Of a DNA stretch of 16,423 nucleotides, positions 6,245-14,114 are shown piece by piece; positions within the stretch are counted from its first letter, which is position 1; every line of letters begins with the position of its first letter. A program made the translations under genes and the position numbers. Source of the DNA: Spongiibacteraceae bacterium (GTDB lineage Bacteria; Pseudomonadota; Gammaproteobacteria; Pseudomonadales; PIVM01); contig JAUXDF010000026.1 in NCBI GenBank assembly GCA_030618505.1, positions 1-16,423 of the forward strand, given 5' to 3'. A model generated the notes under the pieces. That model saw nothing but the letters and a program-made list of their open reading frames with translations, was not told the DNA's origin and did no database searches.

Positions 6245-7258
6245 TTGTCCCTGTCACGCTGTATTGCGATTGATATGATGGGTGGGGACTATGGCCCCCG
6301 CGTTACTGTTCCTGCCATTATCAAAAGCCTGACAGCTCACCCCGACTTGAAGTTAATTCTGGTCGGGAATCAAGAGCAAATCCACGCAAGGCTCGATGCC
6401 AGTGCATCAGGGGTGCGAAACCGTATCGTTGTTCACCATGCTGATGATGTCATTGCTATGGATGAAAAACCCTCGGCTGCCCTGCGTAGCAAACGTGATA
6501 CATCAATGCGTGCCTGTCTGAATCTTGTAAAAGAAGGTAGCGCGCAAGCCTGCGTGAGTGCAGGCAACACTGGTGCATTGATGGCGATAGGCAGCCATGT
6601 GCTGAGAAAGCAACAAGGCTTGATCAGGCCGGCAATTTGTTCAGCAATTCCCACACTTAAAGGCCACAGCTACCTGCTGGATCTTGGCGCAAATATCGAA
6701 TGTAGTGCAGAACAGCTTTCCCAGTTTGCGATAATGGGGGCATCATTGGCGAGTGCAGTAGATAATATTAAGCAGCCCAGAGTTGCTTTATTGAATATCG
6801 GCCAGGAAGAGATTAAGGGTAATGCGCAGGTCAAAGAGGCCGCGCAGTTGCTTCAGCAGAGTCCTTTGATTAATTATGTCGGTTATGTGGAAGGCGATGT
6901 GCTTTTTGAAGGCGATGCAGATGTGATTGTCTGTGATGGTTTTACCGGCAATGTTGCGTTAAAAACCAGTGAAGGTGTTGCCAGTTTTATCAGTAAAAAA
7001 ATCAAACGGCAGCTGCGTGGTTCGGTGCAAAAAAAGGTGTTAGCCTGGTTGGCCATGCCCGTTTTATCGGCAATTTTCAAGCAACTTGATGCTCGGTCAT
7101 TAAATGGCGCTGTTTTTTTGGGCTTGCAAGGAATTGTTGTGAAGAGTCACGGTAACGCCGATGCCTACAGCTTTTCCAGTGCCATTAGTTTGGCCTTGAG
7201 TATGGCAAGCTGCGGGCTCGCAGATACAATCGATAATAGACTCCAGGCACTGGAATAA
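6245..7258 (+). CDS. plsX: Phosphate acyltransferase PlsX
   Basis: PlsX makes acyl-phosphate from acyl-ACP and inorganic phosphate, the first step of the PlsX/PlsY route to phosphatidic acid; it is a peripheral membrane enzyme. The 337 residues carry the family's N-terminal IAIDMMGGDYGP, the central VSAGNTGALM and VCDGFTGNVALKTSEG, and the late LGLQGIVVKSHG. The start is uncertain: TTG 6245 is three bases after the rpmF stop but just one base after the AAGG, while CTG 6251 stands seven bases after it. In either case translation is probably coupled to rpmF. fabH and fabD, which usually follow, are absent. Confidence 0.96.
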   Translation: MSLSRCIAIDMMGGDYGPRVTVPAIIKSLTAHPDLKLILVGNQEQIHARLDASASGVRNRIVVHHADDVIAMDEKPSAALRSKRDTSMRACLNLVKEGSAQACVSAGNTGALMAIGSHVLRKQQGLIRPAICSAIPTLKGHSYLLDLGANIECSAEQLSQFAIMGASLASAVDNIKQPRVALLNIGQEEIKGNAQVKEAAQLLQQSPLINYVGYVEGDVLFEGDADVIVCDGFTGNVALKTSEGVASFISKKIKRQLRGSVQKKVLAWLAMPVLSAIFKQLDARSLNGAVFLGLQGIVVKSHGNADAYSFSSAISLALSMASCGLADTIDNRLQALE

Positions 7259-7276
7259 GATCAACGAGATAAAATT

Positions 7277-8020
7277 ATGAGCATAGAAGGTAAAGTAGCC
7301 GTTGTAACAGGTGCATCCAGAGGGATTGGTAAAGCGATTGCTGACTCGTTGGCCGCTCAGGGAGCGATAGTAATCGGTACGGCCACCAGTGATGCCGGTG
7401 CCCAGGCGATCGATCAGCGTTTTAAGAATGATGGAGTAAAGGGTGCCGGGAAGTTGTTAAATGTGACTGATAAAGCTTCCGTGGACAGTTTTATCAAAGA
7501 TGTTGCAGCTGAATTTGGTGCTCCGCTGATCCTGGTCAATAACGCTGGTATCACCCGCGACAATATCATGCTGCGAATGAAAAGTGAGGAGTGGGATGAT
7601 GTTATCGATACCAATCTCACCGCCGTTTTTCGTGTGGCTAAAGCCTGTTTGCGGGGAATGACAAAGGCTCGCTGGGGAAGGATTATTAATATCAGTTCAG
7701 TGGTGGGTTCTATGGGTAACGCTGGTCAGGCTAATTATGCGGCAACTAAAGCTGGCGTTGAAGGTTTTAGCCGAGCCCTGGCTCGTGAGTTAGGTTCTCG
7801 TAATATTACTGTTAATAGCGTGGCGCCGGGTTTTATTGATACTGATATGACCAAGGCACTGCCCGATGCACAGCGAGACGGCTTGCTGACACAGATACCT
7901 TTGGGGCGCTTGGGACAGCCAGAGGAGATTGCTGGTACTGTCTCTTTTCTTGCCAGCGACAGCGCAGCCTATATTACAGGCACCACAATTCACGTGAATG
8001 GTGGCATGCATATGGCTTAA
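7277..8020 (+). CDS. fabG: 3-oxoacyl-[acyl-carrier-protein] reductase FabG
   Basis: FabG reduces 3-oxoacyl-ACP to 3-hydroxyacyl-ACP with NADPH in each round of fatty-acid elongation. It is a 247-residue short-chain dehydrogenase. Visible are the nucleotide-binding TGASRGIG (11-18), NNAG (88-91), N113, S141 and the Y154-x3-K158 of YAATK, giving a complete catalytic tetrad. The PGFIDTDMT and C-terminal HVNGGMHMA segments are typical of FabG rather than of other SDRs. It begins 18 bp after plsX with a weak SD (CGAG) and is separated from acpP by 170 bp containing a promoter. Confidence 0.96.
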   Translation: MSIEGKVAVVTGASRGIGKAIADSLAAQGAIVIGTATSDAGAQAIDQRFKNDGVKGAGKLLNVTDKASVDSFIKDVAAEFGAPLILVNNAGITRDNIMLRMKSEEWDDVIDTNLTAVFRVAKACLRGMTKARWGRIINISSVVGSMGNAGQANYAATKAGVEGFSRALARELGSRNITVNSVAPGFIDTDMTKALPDAQRDGLLTQIPLGRLGQPEEIAGTVSFLASDSAAYITGTTIHVNGGMHMA

Positions 8021-8062
8021 GTCATTGTTTTGTTAAAAGTTTCATATTTTTTTAAGTTTAAT

Positions 8063-8112
8063 ATTACAAGTGAGGGGAAATCGGGGTAAAATGCGCGCTC
8101 GAAACACTTGTA
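8063..8112 (+). promoter_or_regulatory. acpP promoter flanked by an inverted repeat
   Basis: ATTACA (8063-8068) and TAAAAT (8087-8092), 18 bases apart, form a plausible sigma-70 promoter about 100 bases before acpP. TACAAGTG at 8065-8072 and its exact complement CACTTGTA at 8105-8112 bracket the -10 box and the predicted start, 40 bp centre to centre. A separate promoter would fit the high demand for acyl carrier protein. Confidence 0.5.
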
Positions 8113-8190
8113 GTTGCAATTTTTGTTACAATTTCAGTTAGAACAGCAGCTTGACTGCGACCGACAATAAAATAGGAGTTAACCAAGGCT

Positions 8191-8424
8191 ATGAGTAGCA
8201 TAGAAGATCGAGTCAGAAAGATCGTTGCTGAGCAACTAGGCGTTAAAGAGGACGAAGTTAAAAAAGAGGCTTCTTTCGTTGAAGATTTAGGGGCTGACTC
8301 TTTGGATACAGTTGAGTTGGTTATGGCTTTGGAGGAGGAATTTGAAACTGAAATTCCTGACGAAGAAGCTGAGCAGATTACGACTGTTCAATTGGCGATC
8401 GATTACATCGAATCCCATAAGTAA
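8191..8424 (+). CDS. acpP: Acyl carrier protein
   Basis: The 77-residue acidic carrier that holds growing acyl chains on a 4'-phosphopantetheine arm for fatty-acid, phospholipid and lipid A synthesis. The attachment serine is S37 in the GADSLDTVELVMALEEEF motif, which matches E. coli AcpP nearly residue for residue. Length is standard. TAGGAG stands upstream of the ATG. It follows fabG and precedes fabF in the usual order but has its own promoter candidate upstream and a strong intrinsic terminator downstream, so much of its mRNA is probably a short monocistronic transcript. Confidence 0.98.
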   Translation: MSSIEDRVRKIVAEQLGVKEDEVKKEASFVEDLGADSLDTVELVMALEEEFETEIPDEEAEQITTVQLAIDYIESHK

Positions 8425-8452
8425 TAATCTACTCTTTTAGATTATTTGTATG

Positions 8453-8494
8453 AAAAAAGCCGTTTCTATTTAAACAGAGTAGGACGGCTTTTTT
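8453..8494 (+). terminator. Intrinsic terminator after acpP
   Basis: A-rich AAAAAAGCCGT (8453-8463) and its exact complement ACGGCTTTTTT (8484-8494) form an 11-bp stem ending in a run of six Ts, with a 20-base loop. The A-run in the left arm makes it potentially bidirectional. It lies 29 bases after the acpP stop and should reduce read-through into fabF, raising acpP mRNA above that of the rest of the cluster. Confidence 0.85.
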
Positions 8495-8573
8495 AATGCA
8501 AGAAAACTATCCTAAATAAGCGTCAAGTCCTGATAGAAGTCGAGTTTGCCTTCTTAAGGGAAGCGATGCTGTT

Positions 8574-8603
8574 GGCTGTCGAAAATTAATTTTGAAGTCA
8601 GCC
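8574..8603. promoter_or_regulatory. Inverted repeat before the fabF ribosome binding site
   Basis: GGCTG (8574-8578) and CAGCC (8599-8603) flank a perfect AT palindrome AAAATTAATTTT (8582-8593). The structure ends nine bases before the AGGAGG of fabF. It could be a leader hairpin or an operator; no regulator is suggested by the sequence. No clear promoter for fabF was found in this 130-base stretch. Confidence 0.3.
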
Positions 8604-8625
8604 CTTTAATCAGGAGGACTTATCT

Positions 8626-9864
8626 GTGTCCAAAAGACGGGTGGTTGTAACAGGCTTGGGAATGGTATCTCCGGTTGGAAACACTGTTGACGAATCCTGG
8701 CACAACATTGTTAATGGTAGAAGTGGCATTGGGCCAATTGAGCATTTTGATACTTCAGCTTTCAATACTCGATTTGGCGGATCTGTTCGAGACCTCGATG
8801 TAAATCAGTATATTAGCCAGAAAGATGCCCGCAAAATGGATATATTTATCCAGTACGGGCTGGCTGCTGGTATTCAGGCTGTGCAGGATGCAGGGCTTGA
8901 ATGCAATGAAGAGATTGCTGATCGAATTGGGGTTGCAATAGGTTCTGGTATCGGTGGTATTTCTGCGATTGAAAAGAATCACGGTATTGTGATGAGTAGA
9001 GGCCCAAGAAAGATATCTCCTTTCTTTGTGCCGGGCTCGATCATTAATATGATCGCCGGGCATCTGGCGATAAAGTACGGCTTTAAAGGCCCCAATATTG
9101 CCATCACAACCGCTTGCACAACAGGTACTCATAATATTGGTTATGCTGCCCGTACCATCCGTTACGGTGATGCTGATGTCATGTTAGCAGGAGGGTCTGA
9201 GATGGCGACCACACCTGTCGGCCTGGGTGGTTTTGCTGCAGCCAGGGCACTTTCAACCCGAAATGACGATCCGCAGGCCGCAAGTCGCCCTTGGGATCGA
9301 GATCGAGATGGGTTTGTACTCAGCGATGGTGCCGGCGTTTTAGTGCTTGAAGAATATGAGTTTGCCAAAAAACGAGGCGCTAAAATATATGCCGAGCTTA
9401 GTGGCTTTGGTATGAGTGATGATGCCTATCATATGACCTCCCCACCGGCTGATGGTATGGGAGCCGCAGCTGCAATGAACAATGCACTTAAGGATGGTGG
9501 CATTAGCTGTGAAGAACTAAGTTATATTAATGCCCACGGCACATCCACGAATGCCGGTGATTTTGCTGAAACCAATGCGATTAAAGCGGTGATGGGTGAC
9601 TTTGCCGCTAAAGTTGCCGTCAGCTCAACTAAATCGATGACCGGCCATGCACTGGGTGCAGCCGGTGCCCTGGAAGCTATCTTTTGTGTGCTGGCTATAA
9701 AAAACCAGGTAGCGCCACCAACTATCAATTTAGATAATCCCGACGAGGGCTGTGATTTGAACTTCGTTCCTAATGTTTCTCAGGAGATGACCCTTGAGAC
9801 AGCATTATCCAACTCCTTTGGTTTTGGTGGCACTAACGGTAGTTTGCTATTTAACAAGCTATAA
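8626..9864 (+). CDS. fabF: 3-oxoacyl-[acyl-carrier-protein] synthase II (FabF)
   Basis: FabF (KAS II) condenses malonyl-ACP with acyl-ACP in fatty-acid elongation. The 412-residue thiolase-fold protein has its nucleophile C164 in TTACTTG, and both catalytic histidines, H304 (INAHGTST) and H341 (SMTGHALGAAG), plus K336. The C-terminal NSFGFGGTNGSL is intact. Length and spacing equal those of E. coli FabF (413), rather than FabB. The start is GTG 8626, set by a full AGGAGG at 8612-8617, eight bases upstream. It follows the acpP terminator and precedes pabC, with a 93-base gap holding two small hairpins. Confidence 0.97.
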   Translation: MSKRRVVVTGLGMVSPVGNTVDESWHNIVNGRSGIGPIEHFDTSAFNTRFGGSVRDLDVNQYISQKDARKMDIFIQYGLAAGIQAVQDAGLECNEEIADRIGVAIGSGIGGISAIEKNHGIVMSRGPRKISPFFVPGSIINMIAGHLAIKYGFKGPNIAITTACTTGTHNIGYAARTIRYGDADVMLAGGSEMATTPVGLGGFAAARALSTRNDDPQAASRPWDRDRDGFVLSDGAGVLVLEEYEFAKKRGAKIYAELSGFGMSDDAYHMTSPPADGMGAAAAMNNALKDGGISCEELSYINAHGTSTNAGDFAETNAIKAVMGDFAAKVAVSSTKSMTGHALGAAGALEAIFCVLAIKNQVAPPTINLDNPDEGCDLNFVPNVSQEMTLETALSNSFGFGGTNGSLLFNKL

Positions 9865-9905
9865 GTGAGAGGCTGGAGAAGGGCTTGTACGATAGCTATA
9901 AAGGG

Positions 9906-9938
9906 GGGGTGGTAACACCCCTTCATCCGTTTTGACGG
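9906..9938 (+). promoter_or_regulatory. Two small hairpins between fabF and pabC
   Basis: GGGGTG (9906-9911) pairs with CACCCC (9916-9921) across GTAA, a GNRA-type tetraloop. Six bases on, CCGT (9927-9930) pairs with ACGG (9935-9938) across TTTG. There is no T-tract, so termination is unlikely; stabilisation of the upstream mRNA end or control of pabC translation is possible. Confidence 0.4.
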
Positions 9939-9957
9939 GAAAATATGGCACTCAATA

Positions 9958-10821
9958 ATGTCAGATAATAATAACAAACCTATTACATCGATTAATGGCA
10001 AGCTTGATGACAGCCTGTCAGTCAGAGACAGGGGTTTGATGTATGGAGATGGGCTGTTCGAAACCTTTGCCTATAGACATAACAAACTTGAACTCCTCAA
10101 CCTCCACCTTGATCGGTTGTCTGCGGACTGTAAAAGACTCTCTATTCCCCTTGATATTTCCTTGCTTAAAAAAGAGCTGTTTGAATTTCAGCAGCAACTA
10201 ATTGAGGCCGGTATTAGCCAGGCGGTGATCAAACTGATTGTTTCACGCGGCTATGGTCGTAGAGGCTATCGTGTGGATCCTGATAGTGAAACGAGTAGAA
10301 TTATTAGCTGCGATCCCTGGCCGGAGCATATTGATAGCATTAGCGATAGCAGCAAGAAAGGTGTTACGGTACAGCTCTGTAAAACGACTCTGGCACGATC
10401 TAATGTATTGGCTGGTATCAAGCACCTTAACCGTTTGGAGCAGGTGATGGCTCGATTGGAGTGGGATGACCCGAGTATCTACGAAGGTTTGCTGATGAAC
10501 GAATTCGGGAGTCTGATAGAGGGAACCTGCAGCAATTTGTTTATTGTAAATGCCAGAGAAGAAATAATCACTCCCAGCTTAAAATATTCCGGCGTTGCCG
10601 GCGTTATGCGTCGGCACATTATCGAGAATCTTGCCCCGAAGCTGGGTTTGTCGGTTTGCGAAACAAATGTCGACTTTCAAGAGTTTACAGAGGCTCAAGA
10701 GGTTTTTATCACTAATAGCTTGATTGGTGTTTTGCCTGTCACGAAATGTCAGGGTTCACGTTGGCTTGTTGGCCAAACGACAAAAAAATTGCAAGATGCT
10801 TTGCGGGCAGGTGAGAAGTGA
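9958..10821 (+). CDS. pabC: Aminodeoxychorismate lyase (PabC)
   Basis: PabC splits 4-amino-4-deoxychorismate into p-aminobenzoate and pyruvate for folate synthesis. It is a class IV PLP enzyme of 287 residues. The PLP lysine is K155 in LAGIKHLNRLEQV, nearly identical to E. coli PabC; SVRDRGLMYGDGLFET near the N-terminus and LIEGTCSNLFIV further on are family signatures. A branched-chain or D-amino-acid aminotransferase is possible by fold, but the position between fabF and mltG is that of pabC. ATG 9958 is the only start in the open frame. It has no SD of its own; a 7-codon mini-ORF (9945-9968) overlaps it. The stop overlaps the mltG GTG. Confidence 0.94.
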   Translation: MSDNNNKPITSINGKLDDSLSVRDRGLMYGDGLFETFAYRHNKLELLNLHLDRLSADCKRLSIPLDISLLKKELFEFQQQLIEAGISQAVIKLIVSRGYGRRGYRVDPDSETSRIISCDPWPEHIDSISDSSKKGVTVQLCKTTLARSNVLAGIKHLNRLEQVMARLEWDDPSIYEGLLMNEFGSLIEGTCSNLFIVNAREEIITPSLKYSGVAGVMRRHIIENLAPKLGLSVCETNVDFQEFTEAQEVFITNSLIGVLPVTKCQGSRWLVGQTTKKLQDALRAGEK

Positions 10822-11846
10822 TCAGTAGAGTCGTTGCCGCATTTCTGGTGATTAGTCTGCTGCTGGCAGCTTTGTTAGCGAAGGTCTTTGTGTCCTATCT
10901 CGATACACCTCTGAATATTTCTCAAGAAGATATTTTGTATGAGGTTAAAAAAGGGGGCTCGATAGGCTTGTCTATTCGCGAGCTCGCATCAATGGATGTG
11001 TTGGAAAACCCTCGTTGGTTATTGGCCTACGCCAGAGTCAGTGGTAAAGGCAATAAGATTATTACTGGTGAGTACTTGTTGCAAAGCGCGCTGACCCCTC
11101 GTACATTGTTAGCGCTGTTGGGATCAGGCAAGGTCATCCATTATTCAGTTACCATTCCTGAGGGCTGGAATATCTGGCAAGTGCTTGATCAGCTGCATCA
11201 GCAGCCGAAACTTATTCATAAAATAAATAGCAAAGATACTAAAGAACTGGCGAGACTTCTTAAGCTTTCCCAGTCTCACCCGGAAGGTTTGTTTTTCCCC
11301 GATACTTATCATTATCAAAAGGGCATGAGTGATCAGGATATTCTTCGGGTAGCTCATAAAAAAATGATGGCAGTATTAGATGAAGAGTGGCAAAAACGTG
11401 GGAAATCGCTGCCATTAAAATCTCCTTATGAAACATTGATACTGGCTTCCATTGTCGAGAAGGAAACGGGTGTGGGATATGAACGTGCCAAAATAGCCGG
11501 TGTGTTTACCCGCAGAATGCAAATAAAAATGCGCTTGCAAACTGACCCAACGGTCATCTACGGTCTGGGTGAAAGTTATCGGGGGAACATCACCCGAAAG
11601 CACCTTAAACAATATACGCCTTATAACACCTATCGAATTAACGGACTGCCACCGACACCGATAGCCATGCCTGGGCGGGCCTCGATTCACGCAGCCTTGC
11701 ATCCAGCTGATGGTGATGAGCTATATTTTGTTGCAAAAGGTGATGGCAGCCATTATTTTTCAAGCAGTATCGAAGAACATAACAAAGCCGTGCGCAAGTT
11801 TCAAAGGCAAGGGCGGACAAAACACTACAGATCAGCACCGAAATAA
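10818..11846 (+). CDS. mltG: Endolytic murein transglycosylase MltG
   Basis: MltG (YceG) cleaves nascent glycan strands inside the periplasm and sets their length. The 342 residues begin with a single membrane anchor at about 4-24 (VVAAFLVISLLLAALLAKVF), followed by a periplasmic domain. The catalytic region LILASIVEKETG (207-218) holds the active-site glutamate (E214 or E216), followed by MRLQTDPTVIYGLG and NTYRINGLPPTPIAMPG, all family hallmarks; length matches E. coli (340). The GTG start overlaps the pabC stop as GTGA, with GAG just upstream, so translation is coupled. Next is tmk after 14 bp, as in E. coli. Confidence 0.95.
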   Translation: MISRVVAAFLVISLLLAALLAKVFVSYLDTPLNISQEDILYEVKKGGSIGLSIRELASMDVLENPRWLLAYARVSGKGNKIITGEYLLQSALTPRTLLALLGSGKVIHYSVTIPEGWNIWQVLDQLHQQPKLIHKINSKDTKELARLLKLSQSHPEGLFFPDTYHYQKGMSDQDILRVAHKKMMAVLDEEWQKRGKSLPLKSPYETLILASIVEKETGVGYERAKIAGVFTRRMQIKMRLQTDPTVIYGLGESYRGNITRKHLKQYTPYNTYRINGLPPTPIAMPGRASIHAALHPADGDELYFVAKGDGSHYFSSSIEEHNKAVRKFQRQGRTKHYRSAPK

Positions 11847-11860
11847 ACCGGCGAGTTAAT

Positions 11861-12508
11861 ATGCAGCAAGAAAAAAAAGGGTTGTTTATCAGTGTAGAGG
11901 GTGGCGAAGGAGTGGGTAAAACCACAAACCTTGAGTTTATTATTGATTACTTGCAGAAAAAAGCAGTGCCTGTTGTTTCAACACGCGAGCCTGGTGGTAC
12001 GCCCTTATCCGAAGAGATTCGCGAGTTGCTGTTAAAACCAAGAGATGAAAATGTTTCAGAAGTGACTGAGCTTTTAATGATGTTCGCTGCCAGAGCACAG
12101 CATCTCAAGCAAAAAATATTGCCTGCGCTGGAGGGCGGTGACTGGGTTGTCTGTGATCGTTTTACCGATGCTACCTACGCCTACCAAGGCGGGGGGCGTG
12201 GCATGGAATTAAACAAGATCGCAGTGCTGGAAAATTTGGTACAAGGTGATCTCAGACCAGATCGTGTAATTTTGTTGGATCTACCGGTAGAAATTGGTAT
12301 GGATAGAGCCAAAAAACGTGGTGAGCTTGATCGTTTTGAGTCCCAAAGAATTGAGTTTTTTCAGCGGGTGCGATCAGCTTATCTACAACGTGCCGCACAG
12401 CAGCCCCAGGCATATCGAATTATTGATGCATCGTTGACACTCGATAAAGTGCAGCAGCAAATTCAAATCGTTCTGGATGATTTGATTAGCGAAAGTCAGA
12501 GAATATAA
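11861..12508 (+). CDS. tmk: Thymidylate kinase
   Basis: Tmk phosphorylates dTMP to dTDP using ATP, an essential step to dTTP. The 215 residues hold the P-loop EGGEGVGKTT (13-22), the TREPGGTPLSEEIRELLL substrate segment and CDRFTDATYAYQGGGRGM, whose LID arginine and short glycine-rich loop are those of the bacterial (type II) enzyme. The length is near that of E. coli (213). The ATG has only a weak SD. The operon is tight: 14 bp after mltG and 12 bp before holB. Confidence 0.97.
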   Translation: MQQEKKGLFISVEGGEGVGKTTNLEFIIDYLQKKAVPVVSTREPGGTPLSEEIRELLLKPRDENVSEVTELLMMFAARAQHLKQKILPALEGGDWVVCDRFTDATYAYQGGGRGMELNKIAVLENLVQGDLRPDRVILLDLPVEIGMDRAKKRGELDRFESQRIEFFQRVRSAYLQRAAQQPQAYRIIDASLTLDKVQQQIQIVLDDLISESQRI

Positions 12509-12520
12509 AAGGGCCAAAAT

Positions 12521-13516
12521 ATGGAGCACCTTGCAAAACCCTATCCCTGGCAAAGTGAGCAGTGGGCATTTTTGCAATCGCTTATTGGGCAGCAACGTTT
12601 ACCCCATGCATTGCTGCTCGAAGGAGCAAAGGGTGTTGGCAAACGACAAATTGCACACAGCCTTGGCAGTTTTCTCTTGTGTCAGAGTCCTGTTGATAAC
12701 AGTGCCTGTGGTCAGTGTCGCAGCTGTGCCCTTATTCTTGCGGGAACCCACCCTGATTTTTTTTTGGTTTCACCTCAAGAAAAAAGTAGTGTAATTAAAG
12801 TTGATCAAATTCGCTCTTTAATCGACTTTGTTTCAAAAACCTCCCAGCAGGGAGGAAGGAAAGTTATTATTCTTGAGCCCGCCGAGGCGATGAATATTAA
12901 TGCCGCGAATGCACTATTGAAAAGTCTCGAAGAGCCCACCGCTGATACTTTTTTGATGCTCGTCAGTCATCAAAGCAGCAAATTATTGCCGACGATAAAG
13001 TCTCGCTGCCAGTCATTGGAGTGCCCGATACCCGATTCCGGCTCCGCTTCAGATTGGCTGGCGGGTTATGCGGGAGAGGATCGCGCCGGTCTTTTATTGC
13101 GACTGGCAGATGGACGCCCGCTGGCAGCACTGGATTTGATTAATTCTGAGGCGATGGAGGTCAGGGAGGCACTTTGTAAGGATTTGGTTGGACTTATTAA
13201 TCAAACCAGCTCATTGGTTGCGGTTTCCCAGAAATGGAGCAAAGAGGAGCTGGAGACAGTGCTTTTTTGGCTGGCTTGCTGGTTGGGCGATATGCTTCGT
13301 TGGATGCCAACGGGTGATCTCGGTCGCATCAAAGACCTGGATCAAATGGATCTTTACAGTTTATGCCAGCAACGGGGTCAGTATAAGGCCTTATTTCCCT
13401 TGATGGATGATGTCATCTTAGCCCGTCATCAGCTCGGTGGTGGCTCCAATCCAAATAAGCAGTTGCTCTTGGAGAACGTGTTTATTCATTGGCTAAGCTG
13501 GCTTAATGTTACTTAG
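12521..13516 (+). CDS. holB: DNA polymerase III delta' subunit (clamp loader)
   Basis: HolB is the stator of the clamp-loader complex that puts the beta clamp on DNA. The 331-residue AAA+ protein has the zinc module C54, C63, C66, C69 (CGQCRSC) with the same spacing as in E. coli. The Walker A-like loop reads EGAKGVGKRQ, with Arg where a working P-loop has Thr or Ser, fitting the non-ATPase role of delta'. NAANALLKSLEEP and the IKSRCQ Arg-finger region (SRC motif) are present. Length is near that of E. coli (334). It ends the tight part of the operon; pilZ follows after 168 bp with its own promoter. Confidence 0.95.
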   Translation: MEHLAKPYPWQSEQWAFLQSLIGQQRLPHALLLEGAKGVGKRQIAHSLGSFLLCQSPVDNSACGQCRSCALILAGTHPDFFLVSPQEKSSVIKVDQIRSLIDFVSKTSQQGGRKVIILEPAEAMNINAANALLKSLEEPTADTFLMLVSHQSSKLLPTIKSRCQSLECPIPDSGSASDWLAGYAGEDRAGLLLRLADGRPLAALDLINSEAMEVREALCKDLVGLINQTSSLVAVSQKWSKEELETVLFWLACWLGDMLRWMPTGDLGRIKDLDQMDLYSLCQQRGQYKALFPLMDDVILARHQLGGGSNPNKQLLLENVFIHWLSWLNVT

Positions 13517-13534
13517 CTTTTAAATTTTTTCAGT

Positions 13535-13557
13535 CATTGCCCATTTGTAAGGCAATG
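13535..13557 (+). terminator. Possible weak terminator hairpin after holB
   Basis: CATTGCC (13535-13541) pairs with GGCAATG (13551-13557) around a 9-base loop, 18 bases after the holB stop. The following bases are T-rich (GTCGCTTTCTTTG) but contain no continuous U-tract, so it may terminate only partly or simply protect the mRNA end. Confidence 0.4.
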
Positions 13558-13590
13558 GTCGCTTTCTTTGCCCGTAATGTTCCTGACAGC

Positions 13591-13599
13591 TGCTATACT
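13591..13599 (+). promoter_or_regulatory. Extended -10 promoter for pilZ
   Basis: TGC directly before TATACT gives an extended -10 element about 86 bases upstream of pilZ. No -35 box is found at 16-18 bases, as is common for extended -10 promoters. A similar TGC-TATTCT occurs at 14693-14701 before gcvT. Confidence 0.45.
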
Positions 13600-13684
13600 G
13601 ATCTACAGGTTTCCTTCAATAACCTTTGTTATTCCTAATGCTTATTAGGCAACTATAAATCAAGAAGTAAGAGAATAAAACTAT

Positions 13685-14035
13685 ATGAACGCACAGGCAG
13701 GCGCTCGCAATGGGATACTTTCCCTGACAATCAAAGACAAGGCGGTTTTGTACGCAGCGTACATGCCTTTTTTGTTGCATGGCGGTTTGTTTATACCTAC
13801 CAATAAAATTTATAACCTGGGCGACGAAGTATTTATGTTGCTTAATCTGATGGATGAGCCGGAAAAAATTCCTGTTGCAGGCAAAGTAGTTTGGTTAACC
13901 CCTAAGGGTGCTCAAGGTAATAGAGCTGCCGGTATTGGCGTGCAGTTTAATGAACAAGACGACACTGCAAATAAAAAAATTGAAGCCTATTTAGCCGGAT
14001 CACTTGAGTCTGACCGACCCACTCATACTATGTAG
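13685..14035 (+). CDS. pilZ: Type IV pilus biogenesis protein PilZ
   Basis: A 116-residue single-domain PilZ protein nearly identical in pattern to Pseudomonas PilZ (ILSLTIKDKAVLYAAYMPF, GDEVFMLLNLMDEPEKIPVAG, then VVWLTPKGAQGNRAAGIGVQ), ending in SDRPTHTM. The founding PilZ acts in type IV pilus assembly with FimX and PilB and does not bind cyclic di-GMP itself. In agreement, this protein lacks the RxxxR and D/N-x-S-x-x-G binding motifs. It lies after holB, as in Pseudomonas and Xanthomonas, so the organism probably makes type IV pili. tatD, which usually follows, is not there. Confidence 0.94.
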   Translation: MNAQAGARNGILSLTIKDKAVLYAAYMPFLLHGGLFIPTNKIYNLGDEVFMLLNLMDEPEKIPVAGKVVWLTPKGAQGNRAAGIGVQFNEQDDTANKKIEAYLAGSLESDRPTHTM

Positions 14036-14078
14036 TGTCGTTTTCTACTCTCTTTATTTTTCTGGATAAAATCCGATC

Positions 14079-14114
14079 AAAAAAAACCCGAAACCCCTGG
14101 GGAGAGGTTCCGGG
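14079..14114 (-). terminator. Strong intrinsic terminator, minus strand
   Basis: On the minus strand a 9-bp stem (14114-14106 with 14095-14087) includes one G-U pair and is followed by eight Ts (14086-14079). On the plus strand the same position is an A-C mismatch and no T-run follows, so the direction is clearly minus. It lies about 190 bases beyond the stop of the minus-strand 108-residue gene. Confidence 0.8.

Noticed and set aside
8755..9132. 125-residue minus-strand open frame inside fabF
   Set aside because: Shadow of the fully conserved FabF coding frame; composition is atypical and no SD precedes it.
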